A DNA stretch of 7,616 bases from Nitrospirales bacterium. GTDB lineage: Bacteria; Nitrospirota; Nitrospiria; Nitrospirales; UBA8639. Shown here piece by piece: positions 5,654 through 7,616 of the stretch. The stretch covers positions 1-7,616 of the forward strand of contig BQIY01000091.1 in assembly GCA_021604265.1 (NCBI GenBank), given 5' to 3'. Made by a program: the position numbers and the translations under genes. The notes under the pieces are model-generated. The model did no database searches and was not told where the DNA came from. It worked only from the letters and a program-made list of their open reading frames with translations. Every line of letters begins with the position of its first letter. Positions within the stretch are counted from its first letter, which is position 1.

Positions 5654-6487
5654 ATGTCAATGACGAAACCAACGACACCAATCCATCATAGCCCCTCTCC
5701 CCCCCTAGGATTAACCGAACTCCCTCAGAAAGATTATTGGTCAACACCATTTGCCGAAAGTTTGCTGTCACACCTAGACCTCTCTCAAGGGCTTACTGTG
5801 TTAGACATTGCATGCGGCAGCGGGCTACCAACATTCTACCTCGCTCATCACGTCGGGCAGACGGGAAAAGTTGTCGGACTCGATAGGAGTGAAACGCAAC
5901 TGGTTCGTGCACGAACCTACCAGGGTGCACATTTTCCCTGGCTTGAATTTCGACAAGGTGATATCCGAGATCTCCCTTCAGATCTTGGAGCATTTGATCG
6001 CATGACCGGAAACTTGTCGTTTATGTTCTTTCGCCCACATCGCAAAGAAGCCCTACGACAATTAATCCCCTTTCTCAAACCTGGAGGACAATTGGTGTTA
6101 ACCTTCCCGTCCCTCGGAACCTTTGACTCCCTCTGGCAGCGTGTTGATCAAGAAATGACTGATCGAGGACTTGAGAGAGAGCGGCAGGCCTTAACCACCT
6201 ATCGCGAAGAACGACCATCGGCGACAGATGCCAAACAATGGCTGACAGCAATTGGCCTGGAACGCGTAACGGTCAACGAATACCCACTGGAAGTGAAGAC
6301 AGATGCGGGCCAAGCCTTCCTCTACCATCCGTTATTGCGTGGAGGCTTTCTGGACGATATCTATGACTGCTTCACAGACCAACATCTTGCTGAAGATTTC
6401 ATGAATACCATCGCCAATGATACTCAACGCTTTGTACCTCTCATCGCACAACGATGTGTGATGTCAGGCTGGCGCGCTCTCGAATGA
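5654..6487 (+). CDS. Class I SAM-dependent methyltransferase
   Basis: Soluble methyltransferase of the UbiE/Methyltransf_11/25 type; the methyl acceptor cannot be read from the sequence. Numbered from ATG 5654 (277 residues), motif I is V49-L-D-I-A-C-G-S-G57, the SAM-binding glycine loop. Motif II is V73-V-G-L-D77-R-S, whose Asp should contact the SAM ribose. An acidic G-D103-I-R-D-L-P follows, then a motif IV region A-F-D-R-M-T-G-N-L-S-F, and L-K-P-G-G-Q-L-V-L-T-F begins the last strands. The C-terminal third is a less conserved, mostly helical lid. The start is uncertain: the frame is open back to TTG 5606 (293 residues), and ATG 5654 and ATG 5660 are both possible; none has a clear ribosome binding site. 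The stop overlaps the next start as ATGA, so it is co-translated with the lipoprotein gene. Confidence 0.85.
   Translation: MSMTKPTTPIHHSPSPPLGLTELPQKDYWSTPFAESLLSHLDLSQGLTVLDIACGSGLPTFYLAHHVGQTGKVVGLDRSETQLVRARTYQGAHFPWLEFRQGDIRDLPSDLGAFDRMTGNLSFMFFRPHRKEALRQLIPFLKPGGQLVLTFPSLGTFDSLWQRVDQEMTDRGLERERQALTTYREERPSATDAKQWLTAIGLERVTVNEYPLEVKTDAGQAFLYHPLLRGGFLDDIYDCFTDQHLAEDFMNTIANDTQRFVPLIAQRCVMSGWRALE
5902..5917. repeat. 16-bp perfect palindrome inside the methyltransferase gene
   Basis: GGTTCGTGCACGAACC is an exact inverted repeat with no spacer. It codes for part of L-V-R-A-R-T in the helix after motif II, a non-catalytic part of the protein. It could be a dimeric protein binding site or a coincidence of codon choice. 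The half-sites are arranged opposite to a CGAAC-N4-GTTCG LexA box. Confidence 0.45.
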
Positions 6488-7616
6488 ACACGTCCCACAT
6501 GACTTCGACAAACAAGAACAGGATGTTCCTCTCTATATACATTCGCACAGTATTCTTGCTGCTCATCAGTACCGTTGTTCTTAGCTGCAACTTCATTGGC
6601 GGGGCATTTGAACACGAGCCTCAAGATCTACAACAAGAAATGAGTGCCGAAGCGCAAGCCCTCATGAACCGCGCATTCGAAGGAATCGACCCGGCACAAC
6701 TCCGTGACTATCACGTTCATCTGCTCGGAATGAATACAGAATTGAATGGCACATTCGTCAACGAAGGATGGCAATCACCATTTGGTGGACTCATCCATTA
6801 TATCCAGTTTCAAGTCTACAAGAGTGCGGCAGCCATTACCGATGAAGAGCAGGCTGATGCTCAATACCTGACACGGCTCAAAACTCTTATCGAATTTATG
6901 CCGCAGCATGGAAAATTTGGACTGATGGCTTTTGATTATTTCCACAATGAAGAGGGCCGTGCGATAAAAGAACTCAGTACCTTTCATATCCCCAATGCCT
7001 ACGTCATGAGCAAGATCGAAGCTGATCCAGACCTCTTCTTCCCCATTATTTCAATCCACCCCTATCGAACCGATGCCGTCGACGTCTTAACAGATTACGC
7101 CAAACAGGGGGTCCGGTTTGTCAAATGGCTACCCAACGCCATGGGCATTCATCCGGCATCTGAACGCATGCATGAACAACTCGAAGCGTACTACCGAATC
7201 ATGCATGACTACGATATGACGCTCATCTCGCATACAGGCGATGAAAAAGCGACGGAAGCAGAAGAATTTCAACATCTCGGCAACCCGCTATTTTTAAAAA
7301 AGCCCTTGGATATGGGCGTCAAAGTGGTGATGGCCCATGTCGCCAGCTTAGGAGAATGCAGCGAAGAAAACGCAGCAATCTGTACGCCTGGGACTCCCTA
7401 CATTGATCTCGCCATCGACATGCTTGAAGAACCGCAATACCAACACCTGCTGTTTGCTGATATTTCCGCATTAACGCAAGACAATCGAAAAGATCATCTC
7501 GACAAAGTCCTAAGTAAGAGCGCTATTCACGGCAACTTAATTAATGGCAGCGACTATCCTCTCCCGGCAGTGAATATTGTGATTCAAACACGAACGCTTG
7601 AATCGGCTGGATACAT
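6484..7616 (+). CDS. Lipoprotein amidohydrolase, amidohydrolase-2 family (partial, no stop in window)
   Basis: Metal-dependent hydrolase predicted to be lipid-anchored on the periplasmic side of a membrane; the substrate is unknown. The frame runs 377 codons from ATG 6484 to the window edge without a stop. A signal sequence (hydrophobic about 15-34) ends in a lipobox V-L-S-C35, so C35 would be acylated. The catalytic TIM-barrel signatures are in order: D-Y-H77-V-H79 on strand 1, H192 in S-I-H-P-Y, K214 in F-V-K-W-L-P-N, H250 in L-I-S-H-T-G-D-E, H285 in V-M-A-H-V-A-S, and D357 in N-G-S-D-Y-P. These positions are as expected for PF04909 enzymes such as decarboxylases and lactonases. The start overlaps the methyltransferase stop (ATGA). 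ATG 6499 and ATG 6523 are in-frame alternatives that keep the lipobox. Little of the C-terminus is likely missing, since the last metal ligand is present. Confidence 0.83.
   Translation, partial: MNTSHMTSTNKNRMFLSIYIRTVFLLLISTVVLSCNFIGGAFEHEPQDLQQEMSAEAQALMNRAFEGIDPAQLRDYHVHLLGMNTELNGTFVNEGWQSPFGGLIHYIQFQVYKSAAAITDEEQADAQYLTRLKTLIEFMPQHGKFGLMAFDYFHNEEGRAIKELSTFHIPNAYVMSKIEADPDLFFPIISIHPYRTDAVDVLTDYAKQGVRFVKWLPNAMGIHPASERMHEQLEAYYRIMHDYDMTLISHTGDEKATEAEEFQHLGNPLFLKKPLDMGVKVVMAHVASLGECSEENAAICTPGTPYIDLAIDMLEEPQYQHLLFADISALTQDNRKDHLDKVLSKSAIHGNLINGSDYPLPAVNIVIQTRTLESAGY

Noticed and set aside
5902..5917. Palindrome read as a LexA/SOS box
   Set aside because: The half-sites are GTTCG then CGAAC, the reverse order of the CGAAC-N4-GTTCG LexA box, and it sits inside a gene and not at a promoter.

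Overview
The window looks like ordinary chromosomal DNA of a Gram-negative bacterium. It is densely coded on the + strand with moderate GC (roughly half by eye), and I see no insertion sequence, tRNA, rRNA or CRISPR array. An inner-membrane secretion/pilus platform beside a DUF4124-retropepsin protein and a lipoprotein would fit Nitrospirota (a Nitrospira-like organism) or a proteobacterium. That assignment is an inference from gene style, not from a marker gene.

Region 1 (1-4731) is one tightly packed operon for the motor and inner-membrane platform of a type IV filament machine (type II secretion, type IV pilus or MSHA-like). It opens with what is probably the last ten codons of a GspF/PilC platform protein. 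A complete GspE/PilB-family ATPase follows, then four genes in the order of the classical pilM-pilN-pilO-pilP cluster. These are a PilM/GspL-like actin-fold protein, a PilN-like and a PilO/GspM-like bitopic protein, and a PilP/GspC-like protein. Junctions are ATGA, TAATG, a 17-base gap and ATGA, so the four are almost certainly translated together with the ATPase. The expected model is a cytoplasmic ATPase docking on a PilM-like cytoplasmic ring, which is held by PilN/PilO and linked through the PilP-like protein to an outer-membrane secretin. Secretin and pilin genes are not in the window.

Region 2 (4762-5514) follows after 30 bases. It encodes an exported protein with an N-terminal DUF4124-like segment and a C-terminal retropepsin-like aspartic protease domain. 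It may belong to the same transcript.

Region 3 (5515-7616) begins after a gap of about 140 bases that lacks a convincing promoter or terminator. It holds a class I SAM-dependent methyltransferase gene. Coupled to that by an ATGA overlap is a lipoprotein of the amidohydrolase-2 (metal-dependent TIM-barrel) family, which runs off the right edge of the window.

The main points of interest are loss of nucleotide-binding signatures in the PilM-like protein, degenerate c-di-GMP-type motifs in the ATPase N-terminus, and a perfect 9-bp hairpin directly before the pilM-like start. The others are a 16-bp perfect palindrome inside the methyltransferase gene, the protease attached to the secretion operon, and the lipid-anchored amidohydrolase. 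I found no clear evidence of a wholly new system.
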